A stretch of DNA of 9,570 nt from an uncultured Bacilli bacterium (GTDB lineage Bacteria > Bacillota_I > Bacilli_A > RF39 > UBA660), in assembly GCA_944333305.1 (NCBI GenBank), contig CALVKV010000052.1, forward strand, positions 1-9,570, given 5' to 3'. The notes under the pieces are model-generated. The model had not been told where the DNA came from, did not search any database, and worked only from the letters and a program-made list of their open reading frames with translations. The translations under genes and the position numbers were made by a program. Positions 1 to 7,011 of the stretch are shown here, in pieces; the first letter of the stretch is position 1, and every line of letters starts with the position of its first letter.

Positions 1-11
1 CTTCCTCCCTT
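1..11 (-). promoter_or_regulatory. Probable ribosome binding site of a gene outside the window
   Basis: On the minus strand these bases read AAGGGAGGAAG, a strong Shine-Dalgarno match. It would serve a minus-strand gene whose start codon lies just left of the window. Nothing of that gene is visible. It could be the next gene of a nucleoside-catabolism group after the phosphorylase, but that is only inference. Confidence 0.4.
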
Positions 12-71
12 CACAATATTTGTAGCATAATGGAGTAATTAATACAAAAAGACAATTTTCTAATTTCAATC

Positions 72-113
72 AAAAAAAGTATAGGTAATTTTCTAATTTT
101 ATTCTATACTTTT
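72..113 (-). terminator. Hairpin terminator after the phosphorylase gene
   Basis: Ten-base perfect arms, AAAAGTATAG at 75-84 and CTATACTTTT at 104-113, flank a 19-base AT-rich loop. On the minus strand the distal arm runs straight into a T tract (A72-A78 on plus). It lies about 50 bases beyond the phosphorylase stop. The stem is AT-rich and the loop long, so it is only moderately convincing. The plus strand also has a T-rich tail, so it may act in both directions. The rest of 1-162 is AT-rich non-coding sequence. Confidence 0.5.
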
Positions 114-162
114 GTATTTTTAATATCATAAATTAACACTAATTTAATAAATTCATACTTTT

Positions 163-1386
163 TTAAGAAATTTCAAATATTTTTTCAAGATTAAATTTAG
201 GATCATCAATATTAGTGTAAAGGGTAGCGAGGATATCACCTTCTTTTATCTCTTCACCAATGTCCTTTTTAATAATTATTCCAGCATTATAATCTATTTT
301 ATCATCTTTACTTTTACGTCCTGCTCCTAAGCTTTCACTAAGTTTAGCAGTTGCTAAAGCATTAATATCTTTTAAGACTCCATTCTTATTAGCTTTTATA
401 TTATATATTTTAGCTTCAATATTTAGATTATTTATATTTCCATGTTGATATTTAACAAATTCTAAGAACTTATTTAAAGCCTTACCATTTTCTAAATTTT
501 CAGTAACTTCTTTTCTAGCTTCTTTTTCAGATATTCCTTTACCTAAAGATACCATTTTACTAGCTAATTCAAGAGACAAATCTAAAAGTTCTCCTTTAAC
601 ATTTCCTTTTAAAACATCTAGTGCTTCCATAACTTCTAATTTATTACCAATGTTATGTCCTAAAGGTCTATCCATATTAGATATTACAGTCCTAACTTCT
701 TTTTGATAATATGTACCAATTTTAATTAATAAACTAGATAAGCGCTCAGCGGCTTCTTTAGTTTTAATTAAAGCACCATTACCTACTTTAATATCTATAA
801 CTATTTTATCAGCACCACCTGCTATTTTTTTACTCATAATACTACTAGCAATTAAAGGAATAGAATTTGTTGTAGCAGTTACATCACGTAGAGCATAGAC
901 TTTCTTATCTAAGGGTGCAAGGTCTTTAGTTTGACTTGTTATAACAATTCCTATATCTTTAGCTTGTTTTTTTATTTCTTCTTCACTAAGATCAACAACA
1001 AAGCCAGGAATAGATTCTAATTTATCAATAGTACCACCTGTATAGCCTAGACCTCTTCCACTCATTTTGATAACGGGAACATTACAACTTGCTACTAGTG
1101 GTGCTACTATTAAAGTAGTCTTATCGCCTACGCCTCCAGTTGAATGTTTATCAACTTTAATACCATCAATAAAACTTAAATCTAAAATATCACCACTTTT
1201 ATTAAAAATATCAGTTAGAGCGAATATTTCACTATCACTCATATCATTAATACAAATAGCCATTAGAAAAGCACTCATTTGATAATCTTTAACTTCATCT
1301 TTTAAATACCCTAAAAAAATTGTTTCTAATTCTTCTTTTGTTAATTCATATTTATTTGCTTTTTTACTTATTATATCTAATATCAT
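163..1386 (-). CDS. pdp: Pyrimidine-nucleoside phosphorylase
   Basis: Cytosolic enzyme that splits thymidine, deoxyuridine or uridine with phosphate, giving the free base and (deoxy)ribose-1-phosphate in pyrimidine salvage. The family signature SGRGLGYTGGTIDKLE is at residues 109-124 and the phosphate loop KHSTGGVGDKTT at 80-91. H81, R167, S182 and K186 line up, with a constant offset of four, with the E. coli thymidine phosphorylase residues H85, R171, S186 and K190. The pair K107-M108 before the signature resembles the broad-specificity Bacillus-type enzyme, where a lysine replaces a thymidine-phosphorylase methionine (from memory), so pdp fits better than deoA. At 407 residues it is slightly shorter than the usual 430 or so, the loss being in the C-terminal domain. 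The ATG start has AGGTGA six bases upstream. It is a single gene here, separated by a terminator from the regulator upstream. Confidence 0.95.
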   Translation of the reverse strand: MILDIISKKANKYELTKEELETIFLGYLKDEVKDYQMSAFLMAICINDMSDSEIFALTDIFNKSGDILDLSFIDGIKVDKHSTGGVGDKTTLIVAPLVASCNVPVIKMSGRGLGYTGGTIDKLESIPGFVVDLSEEEIKKQAKDIGIVITSQTKDLAPLDKKVYALRDVTATTNSIPLIASSIMSKKIAGGADKIVIDIKVGNGALIKTKEAAERLSSLLIKIGTYYQKEVRTVISNMDRPLGHNIGNKLEVMEALDVLKGNVKGELLDLSLELASKMVSLGKGISEKEARKEVTENLENGKALNKFLEFVKYQHGNINNLNIEAKIYNIKANKNGVLKDINALATAKLSESLGAGRKSKDDKIDYNAGIIIKKDIGEEIKEGDILATLYTNIDDPKFNLEKIFEIS

Positions 1387-1626
1387 TAAGTATCACCTAA
1401 CTTAATAATAATTAAAAGAAGCTTAAATTACAAGTGTATTAACAACATTTTACATAGTACTAACTGTCTAGTTCAATAGTAAATGAAGCTTGTTTCGTTC
1501 CTGTTCCACTGGTGATGATGGCACTATAACATATTTAATTTTACTAGTTGATATATTACAATTTGATTACTAATATTCATTTAAGTTAATTTAATATTTT
1601 TAAATTATCAATAAAAAAGTAAAAGA
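1387..1626. other. Spacer with a less AT-rich patch
   Basis: A 240-base gap between the phosphorylase gene and the upstream regulator gene. Most is AT-rich, but about 1480-1525 is visibly richer in G+C than its flanks. In that patch the minus strand has a short open stretch (1534 down to 1468) with no start codon, ending YSAIITSGTGTKQASFTIEL plus three residues. No tRNA fold, T-box motif or other RNA family was recognised. Confidence 0.4.
1447..1476 (-). promoter_or_regulatory. Candidate promoter for the phosphorylase gene
   Basis: Minus-strand TTGAAC (1471-1476) and TAAAAT (1447-1452) are 18 bases apart, about 60 bases upstream of the ATG. The -35 matches consensus at only 4 of 6 positions. 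A short dyad (ACTA/TAGT around 1459-1472) lies in the spacer. This is the best candidate in the gap but is weak. Confidence 0.3.
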
Positions 1627-1647
1627 CTATACATCTAGCCTCTTACT
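1613..1647 (-). terminator. Terminator of the XRE regulator, overlapping its stop codon
   Basis: On the minus strand AGTAAGAGGCTA (1647-1636) pairs with TAGTCTTTTACT (1629-1618). This is a 12-base stem with two G-U pairs and a six-base loop, followed directly by six T residues (1618-1613). The TAG stop of the regulator gene (1629-1627) sits inside the 3' arm, so the last codons also encode the hairpin. Confidence 0.8.
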
Positions 1648-1983
1648 TATTAAATCTACCATCTTTTTAGGATTATCAATTATCATTTGATGAGTAGAAT
1701 CTAATTCACGTAGTCCCATGATAAACTCTATTTCTTCTTTAGCCATATTAGTAATTTTTTTATTCTTACCTTTTTGTTTAACTGGATTATCATATCCTAA
1801 TAGATAATCAACATCAGCATCCAAAATCTTTCCTAGTTTTGTTAGGGTATCCAAAGTTGGGACTCTCGTGCCATTCTCATAACAACAAATACTTACTTTT
1901 GTAACATTTACACGCTCGCCCAACTCTCGTTGCGTTAAGCCATTTGCTATACGCAACTCTTTTAAACGTTTACTTAAAAGCAT
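1627..1983 (-). CDS. XRE-family helix-turn-helix transcriptional regulator
   Basis: DNA-binding repressor of the Cro/CI (XRE) type, 118 residues. The HTH_3 domain spans about residues 6-63. It starts LKELRIANGLTQRELGERV, has its recognition helix near TKVSICCYENG (28-38) and ends with the usual VDYLLGYD. A lysine-rich linker (about 68-77) leads to a 40-residue tail, predicted helical, with no recognised catalytic or ligand domain. ATG start with AAGGAG (plus 1992-1997) eight bases upstream. It has its own promoter and its own terminator, so it is a single-gene unit downstream of ssb. An 11-base palindrome just downstream of the -10 suggests autoregulation (inference). Targets are unknown, and nothing nearby ties it to a phage or mobile element. 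Confidence 0.88.
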   Translation of the reverse strand: MLLSKRLKELRIANGLTQRELGERVNVTKVSICCYENGTRVPTLDTLTKLGKILDADVDYLLGYDNPVKQKGKNKKITNMAKEEIEFIMGLRELDSTHQMIIDNPKKMVDLISKRLDV

Positions 1984-2005
1984 ATTTGTCTCTCCTTAAT
2001 TAATT

Positions 2006-2016
2006 GTTTATTAAAC
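2006..2016. promoter_or_regulatory. Candidate operator of the XRE regulator
   Basis: GTTTATTAAAC is a perfect 11-base palindrome (five-base arms, one central base) lying across the inner edge of the -10 box and the expected transcription start. The position suits an autorepressor site, but in AT-rich DNA such a short dyad can arise by chance. Confidence 0.3.
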
Positions 2017-2044
2017 TATAAATCTTTTCCCTAACAAAAGTCAA
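2015..2044 (-). promoter_or_regulatory. Sigma-A promoter of the XRE regulator
   Basis: Minus-strand TTGACT (2039-2044) and TATAGT (2015-2020) are 18 bases apart, each matching consensus at 5 of 6 positions. Transcription would start near 2008, leaving a leader of about 25 bases with the ribosome binding site. Confidence 0.6.
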
Positions 2045-2084
2045 CTGTTATTAGCAAAATATTGAAAAATAAGTAAAAAAACGG

Positions 2085-2432
2085 CTAATTATCAATATTT
2101 TTGACATCGGCTTTTTTCTTATTTGACAAAAAAGTTACTTTGTCTGCAACTACTTCTAAAAAGTATCTTGTGCCTTCATCAGTCTTAATAATATTGCTTT
2201 GAAGACGGCCTCTAATACCGACTATATCACCAACTTTACAATATTCTTTTGTTAGTTTAGCCTTTTCTTCCCATAGAGTGCAATTTATAAAATCTGTCTC
2301 ATATACCCCTTCCATGTTTTTAAATGAACGGGGTATGGCTAGAGAAATAGTTCCTACTTTTTTACCAGTTTCTGTTTCTTTTATATCAATATCTTTGGTT
2401 AGTCGGCCTACTAAAATTAAACTGTTTAACAT
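2085..2432 (-). CDS. ssb: Single-stranded DNA-binding protein, short tail-less form
   Basis: Binds single-stranded DNA through an OB fold in replication, repair or recombination. The protein opens in the typical way (MLNSLILVGRLTKDI) and keeps the family pattern DFINCTLWEEKA, with W54, then GDIVGIRGRLQ at 68-78. At 115 residues the OB fold is nearly the whole protein. It ends KKADVKNIDN and lacks both the flexible linker and the acidic DDDIPF-like tip that recruits partner proteins in replicative SSBs (about 170 residues). This resembles B. subtilis SsbB, the competence-linked paralogue of about 113 residues; that assignment is inference from length. ATG start with AGGAGG (plus 2439-2444) six bases upstream. 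It is not near rpsF and rpsR, where the main ssb usually sits. Confidence 0.9.
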   Translation of the reverse strand: MLNSLILVGRLTKDIDIKETETGKKVGTISLAIPRSFKNMEGVYETDFINCTLWEEKAKLTKEYCKVGDIVGIRGRLQSNIIKTDEGTRYFLEVVADKVTFLSNKKKADVKNIDN

Positions 2433-2447
2433 TCAATTCCTCCTTTC

Positions 2448-2480
2448 GCACTTAAAGTAACATAGAATAAATTTAAGCGC
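2448..2480 (-). promoter_or_regulatory. Inverted repeat next to the ssb ribosome binding site
   Basis: In minus-strand RNA, GCGCUUAAA (2480-2472) pairs with UUUAAGUGC (2456-2448). The nine-base stem has one G-U pair and a 15-base loop, and ends three bases before AGGAGG. The other strand would have an A-C mismatch, which favours a role in the ssb leader RNA. It could instead be a DNA operator. No clear -35/-10 pair was found for ssb. Confidence 0.35.
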
Positions 2481-2486
2481 AAAAGT

Positions 2487-2525
2487 AAAAAACTGGTAAT
2501 TCATTCATATTTTAGCCCAGTTTTT
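2487..2525 (-). terminator. Terminator of the suf operon
   Basis: On the minus strand AAAAACTGG (2525-2517) pairs perfectly with CCAGTTTTT (2496-2488) across a 20-base loop, ending in a T tract to 2487. It lies about 60 bases past the sufB stop. The plus strand also ends in five T residues, but no plus-strand gene faces it. Confidence 0.65.
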
Positions 2526-2584
2526 CAAAATTCATATATGCAATTTAATAAATTGGATGACTATTTTAGAAGAGATTTAGTAAA

Positions 2585-3895
2585 TTACAAGTTTTTTTTC
2601 AAAAGTTGATTTAGTTCAACAGCATATTCCATTGGCAGTTCTTTTCTAAATTCTTCAAGGAAGCCTAGGATTATTAATTCTTCACATTTATCTTTAGGTA
2701 TTCCTTTACTTTCTAAATAAAAGATACTTTCATCACTTATTTTAGAAACAGTCGCTTCATGTTCAATAGTACTAGTATTATTAGAGACTATATTTGTAGG
2801 AATGGTATCACTAATACTATCTTTATCTAGTATTAAAGTGTCACATTTTATCATGCTATAAGAATTAGTAGCATCTTCTTTTAGTTTTACATCTCCTCTA
2901 TAAGTAGCATTGCCTCCATCTCGAGCGATACTTTTAGAAACTATTTTACTATATGTGTTTTTACCAAGATGGATCATCCTTGCTCCTGTATCTTGAATTT
3001 GATTATTTGAAGCGACACTTATAGTTATACAAGTACCAGATGAATTATCACCTTTTAAAATACAACAAGGGTATTTCATAGTTAATTTACTTCCTATATT
3101 ACCATCAATCCATTCCATAGTACCATCTTCTTCAACTAAAGCTCTTTTGGTAACTAAGTTATAAACATTAGGAGCCCAGTTTTGAATAGTAGTATAACGA
3201 CACTTACTTCTTTTACCTACATATATTTCTACAACCGCAGCATGAAGTGAAGAAGTGGCATAAGTTGGTGCTGTACACCCTTCAATATAGTGAAGTTCAC
3301 TATCATCATCAACTATAATTAGTGTCCTTTCAAATTGACCCATGCCTTTACTATTAATTCTAAAGTAGCTTTGAAGAGGTCTTTCTAATTTGGTATGAGG
3401 GGGAATATAGATAAAACTACCACCTGAGAAGACGGCACCGTTTAAGCTAGCATATAGATTATCATTATTTTTTACAATTTTACCAAAATATTTTTTGACT
3501 AAATCAGGATATTCTTTAATAGCATTATCAATAGATGTAAAAATTACTTTTTTATCCACAAGTTCTTTAATCATATTATGATATATTACTTCACTTTCAT
3601 ACTGGACTCCCATACCATCCATATATCTTTCACTTTCTAAAACACCAAGATTATCTAGTTCACTTTTAATAGGTTTTAAAACTTTATTCCAATCATCAGT
3701 TAATTCATCAGTAGTACTTTTATAATAGATAATATCATCAAAATTTAGATTAAACTCTGGCCCAAAAGGAAGCTTTTTATTTGTTTTAGTAAAGTATTCA
3801 TACGACTGTAATCGATAATCTCTTACCCAAGATGCTTCTTTTTTATGTTCTGATATTTTTAAAATACTATCTTTAGTTAGTCCTTTAATCTCCAC
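2585..3895 (-). CDS. sufB: Fe-S cluster assembly scaffold SufB
   Basis: Core scaffold of the SUF system, which forms the SufBC2D complex where new iron-sulfur clusters are built in the cytosol. The N-terminal helical part (about 1-150, WVRDYRLQSYEYF near 23) leads into the beta-helix core with FIYIPPHTKLERPLQSYFRIN (about 161) and EGCTAPTY (205-212). The C-terminal helical end follows, with SIFYLESKGI at 390-399. Residues tied to cluster assembly are present: C351 in MIKCDTLIL (E. coli C405), and H379 and E380 in IEHEATVS (E. coli H433 and E434). At 436 residues it is slightly shorter than the usual 465. The start is GTG, set by AGGAGG at plus 3902-3907 six bases upstream. It overlaps the end of sufU by 11 bases and is the last gene of the operon. 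Confidence 0.97.
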   Translation of the reverse strand: MEIKGLTKDSILKISEHKKEASWVRDYRLQSYEYFTKTNKKLPFGPEFNLNFDDIIYYKSTTDELTDDWNKVLKPIKSELDNLGVLESERYMDGMGVQYESEVIYHNMIKELVDKKVIFTSIDNAIKEYPDLVKKYFGKIVKNNDNLYASLNGAVFSGGSFIYIPPHTKLERPLQSYFRINSKGMGQFERTLIIVDDDSELHYIEGCTAPTYATSSLHAAVVEIYVGKRSKCRYTTIQNWAPNVYNLVTKRALVEEDGTMEWIDGNIGSKLTMKYPCCILKGDNSSGTCITISVASNNQIQDTGARMIHLGKNTYSKIVSKSIARDGGNATYRGDVKLKEDATNSYSMIKCDTLILDKDSISDTIPTNIVSNNTSTIEHEATVSKISDESIFYLESKGIPKDKCEELIILGFLEEFRKELPMEYAVELNQLLKKNL

Positions 3896-4316
3896 TTTCT
3901 TCCTCCTTTAGAATCTTATTTATTGTATCAACTGGAAGAAGAGCGCAATGTTTTCTATTTGGTTGCATGTAGATGGTATCATATGCCATTAGTTCTCCTA
4001 AAAGTTCTTCATCATATGGTTTTTCAGCGATTAAATTTTCATAGTTTTTTATTAACTCTTTAACTTCTTCAACAGTTTTACCTATTATTTTTCGCAAGAA
4101 AATAGAAGTTGCCGAAGTTGAAATAGCACAAGCTTCACCATCAAAGTTAGCATCAACAACAATTCCTTCTTCTATTTTTAGTTCAATGTCAATATTATCA
4201 ATACAAGATTCATTATTCGTATTAGCTTTTTTATAACCATTTTCGTTTTTTAATCCTTTATGAAAAGGACTATTATAATTATCTAATATTATCTCTCTTT
4301 TTAAATCTCCATCCAT
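3885..4316 (-). CDS. sufU: Zn-dependent sulfurtransferase SufU
   Basis: Accepts the persulfide sulfur from SufS and passes it to SufBCD. In Firmicutes it is a zinc-dependent sulfur relay more than a true scaffold (known for the B. subtilis protein). The zinc-ligand set of the family is complete: C38 and D40 in ESCIDNI, C63 in FDGEACAIS, and C124 in RKHCALLP. The 143-residue length and the SufU-type insertion before the last cysteine separate it from IscU. ATG start; AAAGGA (plus 4325-4330) is eight bases upstream, directly beyond the sufS stop. The gap to sufS is 14 bases, and sufB overlaps its end, which suggests translational coupling. Confidence 0.96.
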   Translation of the reverse strand: MDGDLKREIILDNYNSPFHKGLKNENGYKKANTNNESCIDNIDIELKIEEGIVVDANFDGEACAISTSATSIFLRKIIGKTVEEVKELIKNYENLIAEKPYDEELLGELMAYDTIYMQPNRKHCALLPVDTINKILKEEESGD

Positions 4317-4330
4317 AATACCAATCCTTT

Positions 4331-5536
4331 CTATAGTATTACTTTAAATAAATCATCACTTTTTTCTAAAACTTCTATTAACTTATCTATTTCTTCTTTA
4401 GTATTATAGAAATATAAACTTATTCTACAAGTATTTTTAATATTTATTTCATCTTTTAAGATTTTGGCACAGTGGTTTCCAGCTCTTACACAAATATTAT
4501 AATGATCTAAGTAGATAGCAGTATCTTGACTGAATATTCCTTCTAAGTTAAATGCTAAAACACCACTATCAGTACTTTTATTATATAAAATTACTTTAGG
4601 ATTTTTCTCTAATTTAGAAACAAGATATCTCTTTAGTTCTTTCTCATACTGATAGATTTTATCCATGCCAATACTTTGTAAATAATCAATGGCTGCCCCT
4701 AGTCCTATTACTTCAGCGATAGGAGGTGTTCCTGCTTCAAATCTTGTTGGGATACTTTTATATTCAACTTCTCCTGTTACTTCGAAATATTGATTCATAC
4801 CACCGCCAAATTCGATAGGAGCCATTTTTTCTAGATATTCAGTTTTACCATATAGTACACCTACGCCTGTTGGTCCTAGCATTTTATGACCTGAAAATGT
4901 TAAGAAGTCAATATCATCTAAAGTAACATCTGTTTTCATATGGGGAACACTTTGAGCACCGTCTACTACTAAGATTATGTTATTGGCATGAGCTATTTTG
5001 CTTATTTTATTAATATCTCTAACATCTCCTACGACGTTAGTAATAGTAGCGACTGATATTACTTTAGTATTTTTAGTAATTGTGTCTTTTAAATTATCTA
5101 TAGTTAATTCATGATTATCATTTAAAGGGATATATTTTATTTTAATATTTTTTATTTTTGCTAGTTCTAACCATGGTAAGACATTTGAAGCATGTTCACT
5201 TTTAGTGAGTAATACTTCATCACCTTCATTTAAATAATTCATCATAAAACCAAATACTATTTTATTTAGGCCATCGGTAGCACCACTAGTGAAAACTATT
5301 TCGTTAGGACTTTTCGCACCAATAAATTTTGCTACTTTATTTCTAACTTCTTCATAGGCATTACTAGCTTCAAGAGAAATTTTATAATCTCCTCTATGAA
5401 TATTAGCACAGTAATTATAATAATAGTCATTCATCGCTTCAATGACACATTTTGGCTTTAGAGTTGTCGCACCATTATCAAAGTAAATTATATCATTTTT
5501 TAAAATAGGAAAATCTTCACGATTAATAATAATCAC
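4331..5536 (-). CDS. sufS: Cysteine desulfurase SufS
   Basis: PLP-dependent enzyme that takes sulfur from L-cysteine as an enzyme-bound persulfide for the SUF pathway. Of 401 residues, the cofactor lysine is K218 in SGHKMLGPTGVG. Other PLP-site motifs are TSGATDGLN (83), SEHASNVLPW (113) and DGAQSVPH (192). The nucleophile is C356 in RAGNHCAKIL, where the family usually has RAGHHCA. ARTRFE-type residues near the substrate site appear as PTRFEAGTPP (263). The C-terminus reads CRISLYFYNT. The coordinates use a GTG start, the only ATG, GTG or TTG between the in-frame upstream stop and the conserved region. That GTG lies inside the AGGAGGTGAT ribosome binding sequence, so translation may really start at one of the ATT codons at 5530 or 5527. 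Its first bases overlap the sufD stop (GTGA). Confidence 0.95.
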   Translation of the reverse strand: MIIINREDFPILKNDIIYFDNGATTLKPKCVIEAMNDYYYNYCANIHRGDYKISLEASNAYEEVRNKVAKFIGAKSPNEIVFTSGATDGLNKIVFGFMMNYLNEGDEVLLTKSEHASNVLPWLELAKIKNIKIKYIPLNDNHELTIDNLKDTITKNTKVISVATITNVVGDVRDINKISKIAHANNIILVVDGAQSVPHMKTDVTLDDIDFLTFSGHKMLGPTGVGVLYGKTEYLEKMAPIEFGGGMNQYFEVTGEVEYKSIPTRFEAGTPPIAEVIGLGAAIDYLQSIGMDKIYQYEKELKRYLVSKLEKNPKVILYNKSTDSGVLAFNLEGIFSQDTAIYLDHYNICVRAGNHCAKILKDEINIKNTCRISLYFYNTKEEIDKLIEVLEKSDDLFKVIL

Positions 5537-5541
5537 CTCCT
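5532..5541 (-). promoter_or_regulatory. Perfect Shine-Dalgarno sequence overlapping the sufS start
   Basis: The minus strand reads AGGAGGTGAT, complementary over ten bases to the usual 16S rRNA tail. The annotated GTG is part of it. Measured from AGGAGG, the next in-frame ATT codons lie 5 and 8 bases downstream, the normal spacing for a start codon. Confidence 0.7.
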
Positions 5542-6204
5542 CATTACTTTATTTAAAAGCATATCTAGTATATTTTCATACTCTTTTGGTAAGTCTACTA
5601 ATTTCATAAAACCAGAAAGCAATAAATTAAATGCTTCTTTTCTACTTATGCCTTTAGTCTCTAAATAAAATAGTGACTTTTCATCAAAAGGTCCTGTGTA
5701 GGCAGAATGATTGGCAATAGAATCAAACTCTTCTACAAAAAGATTAGGTTCTATTAGACTTTTACCTTCATCTAAATTAATTATTCTACTACTTTGATTA
5801 CATATTGAACCTATCATACCCTTTTTAATATAGCCATTAACACTAAACTTTAAGTCTCCTTTGTCATAACTAATACCATGACATATAACATTACTAGTAG
5901 TATTTTTATTTTGATGATAAACATTTACTTCATTAGTTATCTTTTTATCTGTTATAGTCATAAGATAGAAATCTAATTTAGCATTATTATATATATTAGC
6001 ATTTATAGTAATATTTTCAGTAGTTATATTATAAATAGTTGCCGAGTTAGAAATATTAAAATCTACTCTTATATTATTTTTAGTTACAAGATATAATTTT
6101 ATATTATCACTTTCAATATTAATGGTAGTATCTTTATCTAATTCTAGTTTAAAAGTACCTTCTTTATCATAACTTTTAGTACTATCTAGTAATATATTAT
6201 TCAT
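5533..6204 (-). CDS. sufD: Fe-S cluster assembly protein SufD, short form
   Basis: Partner of SufB in the SufBC2D scaffold, sharing its beta-helix fold. The diagnostic part is the C-terminus: SIANHSAYTGPFDEKSLFYL at about 162-181, whose H166 matches the conserved SufD histidine (E. coli H360), then ETKGISRKEA and a helical end. The N-terminal half is a poorly conserved strand-rich stretch full of N, I and T. At 223 residues it is about half the usual 400-450, so the N-terminal helical domain and part of the beta-helix are missing. The frame is open and no frameshift remnant is seen; position in the operon supports SufD. The start is uncertain. ATG at 6204 gives an eight-base overlap with sufC. 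An ATG at 6228 and a GTG at 6213 are alternatives, and none has a well-spaced ribosome site. Confidence 0.85.
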   Translation of the reverse strand: MNNILLDSTKSYDKEGTFKLELDKDTTINIESDNIKLYLVTKNNIRVDFNISNSATIYNITTENITINANIYNNAKLDFYLMTITDKKITNEVNVYHQNKNTTSNVICHGISYDKGDLKFSVNGYIKKGMIGSICNQSSRIINLDEGKSLIEPNLFVEEFDSIANHSAYTGPFDEKSLFYLETKGISRKEAFNLLLSGFMKLVDLPKEYENILDMLLNKVMRR

Positions 6205-6961
6205 GATTTTCACTAGACTCCACTTCATTTACCCCATTATAGCCAGTTTTTTCTATTTGTTTAGCGAGAGTTATATCACCTGTTTTAATTATTTTGCCAT
6301 CTTCCATTTGGTGAACAAAATCCGGTTTAATTAAATCTAGAACTCTACTATAGTGAGTAATAATTAAAACGCTTGTATCTTTATTTGCTTTTAAGTAGTC
6401 ATTAATATTTTTAGCGACTATCTTTAAACTATCTACATCTAAGCCACTATCTAACTCATCTAAAATTATAAAGCTTGGTTCTAAAAGCTTTAGGCCTAAG
6501 ACTTCATTTTTCTTTCTTTCTCCTCCAGATAAACCTTTGTTTATTCCTCTATGCATGGTATCTTTTGGAAGAGATAGGGAATCAATTTCTTTTTTCATCT
6601 TACTAATAAAGGTATATAGATTAGTATCATTACTACCTCTTTCTTTTAAGGCTGTTCTTAAAGCTTCACTATTACTTACACCATCAATAATGGATGGATC
6701 TTGCATAAGTAAATAGATGCCATCTCTTGCTATTTCATCAGTAGTTAAATCGTTTAGAATTTTATTATTATAAGTGATGGTACCATTAGTAATAATATAA
6801 TCTGGATGATGCATTATTACTTTTGATAAAGTACTTTTACCTACTCCATTAGGTCCCATAATAGCATGAATTTCTCCAGGTTTAATTGTTAGAGAAAAAT
6901 CTTTTAAAATTTCTTTACCAGTATCTTTGGTTAATACACAAAGTTTATCTATTACAAACAT
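6197..6961 (-). CDS. sufC: SUF system ABC-type ATPase SufC
   Basis: Soluble ABC-type ATPase that binds SufB and SufD and drives rearrangement of the scaffold during cluster assembly. Walker A is GPNGVGKST (36-44), the Q-loop is Q87 in YLLMQDPS, the signature is LSGGE (144-148) followed by RKKNE, Walker B is FIILDE (164-169) followed by LDSGLDVD, and the switch histidine is H203 in ITHYSRVL. The 254-residue length and the SGGERKKNE and LDSGLD wording are typical of SufC. I chose the ATG at 6961 because AAAGGGTGA lies five bases upstream. A GTG at 6970 falls inside that ribosome site and is unlikely to be the start. It is the first gene of the suf operon and overlaps sufD by eight bases. Confidence 0.96.
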   Translation of the reverse strand: MFVIDKLCVLTKDTGKEILKDFSLTIKPGEIHAIMGPNGVGKSTLSKVIMHHPDYIITNGTITYNNKILNDLTTDEIARDGIYLLMQDPSIIDGVSNSEALRTALKERGSNDTNLYTFISKMKKEIDSLSLPKDTMHRGINKGLSGGERKKNEVLGLKLLEPSFIILDELDSGLDVDSLKIVAKNINDYLKANKDTSVLIITHYSRVLDLIKPDFVHQMEDGKIIKTGDITLAKQIEKTGYNGVNEVESSENHE

Positions 6962-7011
6962 AAATATCACCCTTTCTAATTATATGATAACTTCACTTGT
7001 TTTACTTGCTT

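Noticed and set aside
54..99. 13-base direct repeat AATTTTCTAATTT at 54-66 and 87-99
   Set aside because: It has two copies only, in low-complexity AT-rich DNA. There is no repeat-spacer pattern, so it is not a CRISPR array or attachment site.
1067..1282. Plus-strand open frame of 71 codons
   Set aside because: It lies wholly inside and antisense to the phosphorylase gene, whose motifs are clear. Its translation has no recognisable domain.
1465..1500. GTTCAATAG as a tRNA T-arm
   Set aside because: No acceptor, D or anticodon stems could be drawn around it on either strand.
2056..2101. Inverted repeat AAAATATTGA/TCAATATTTT after ssb as a terminator
   Set aside because: The stem is almost purely AT, the loop is 26 bases, and the T tract lies in the loop and not after the stem.
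2278..2460. Plus-strand open frame of 60 codons
   Set aside because: It is antisense to ssb and its ribosome site, with no supporting signal or domain.
6979..6984. Perfect minus-strand TATAAT near sufC as the suf promoter
   Set aside because: No -35 lies 16-18 bases upstream, and a start near 6972 would cut into the ribosome binding site. The extended -10 at 7012-7017 fits better.
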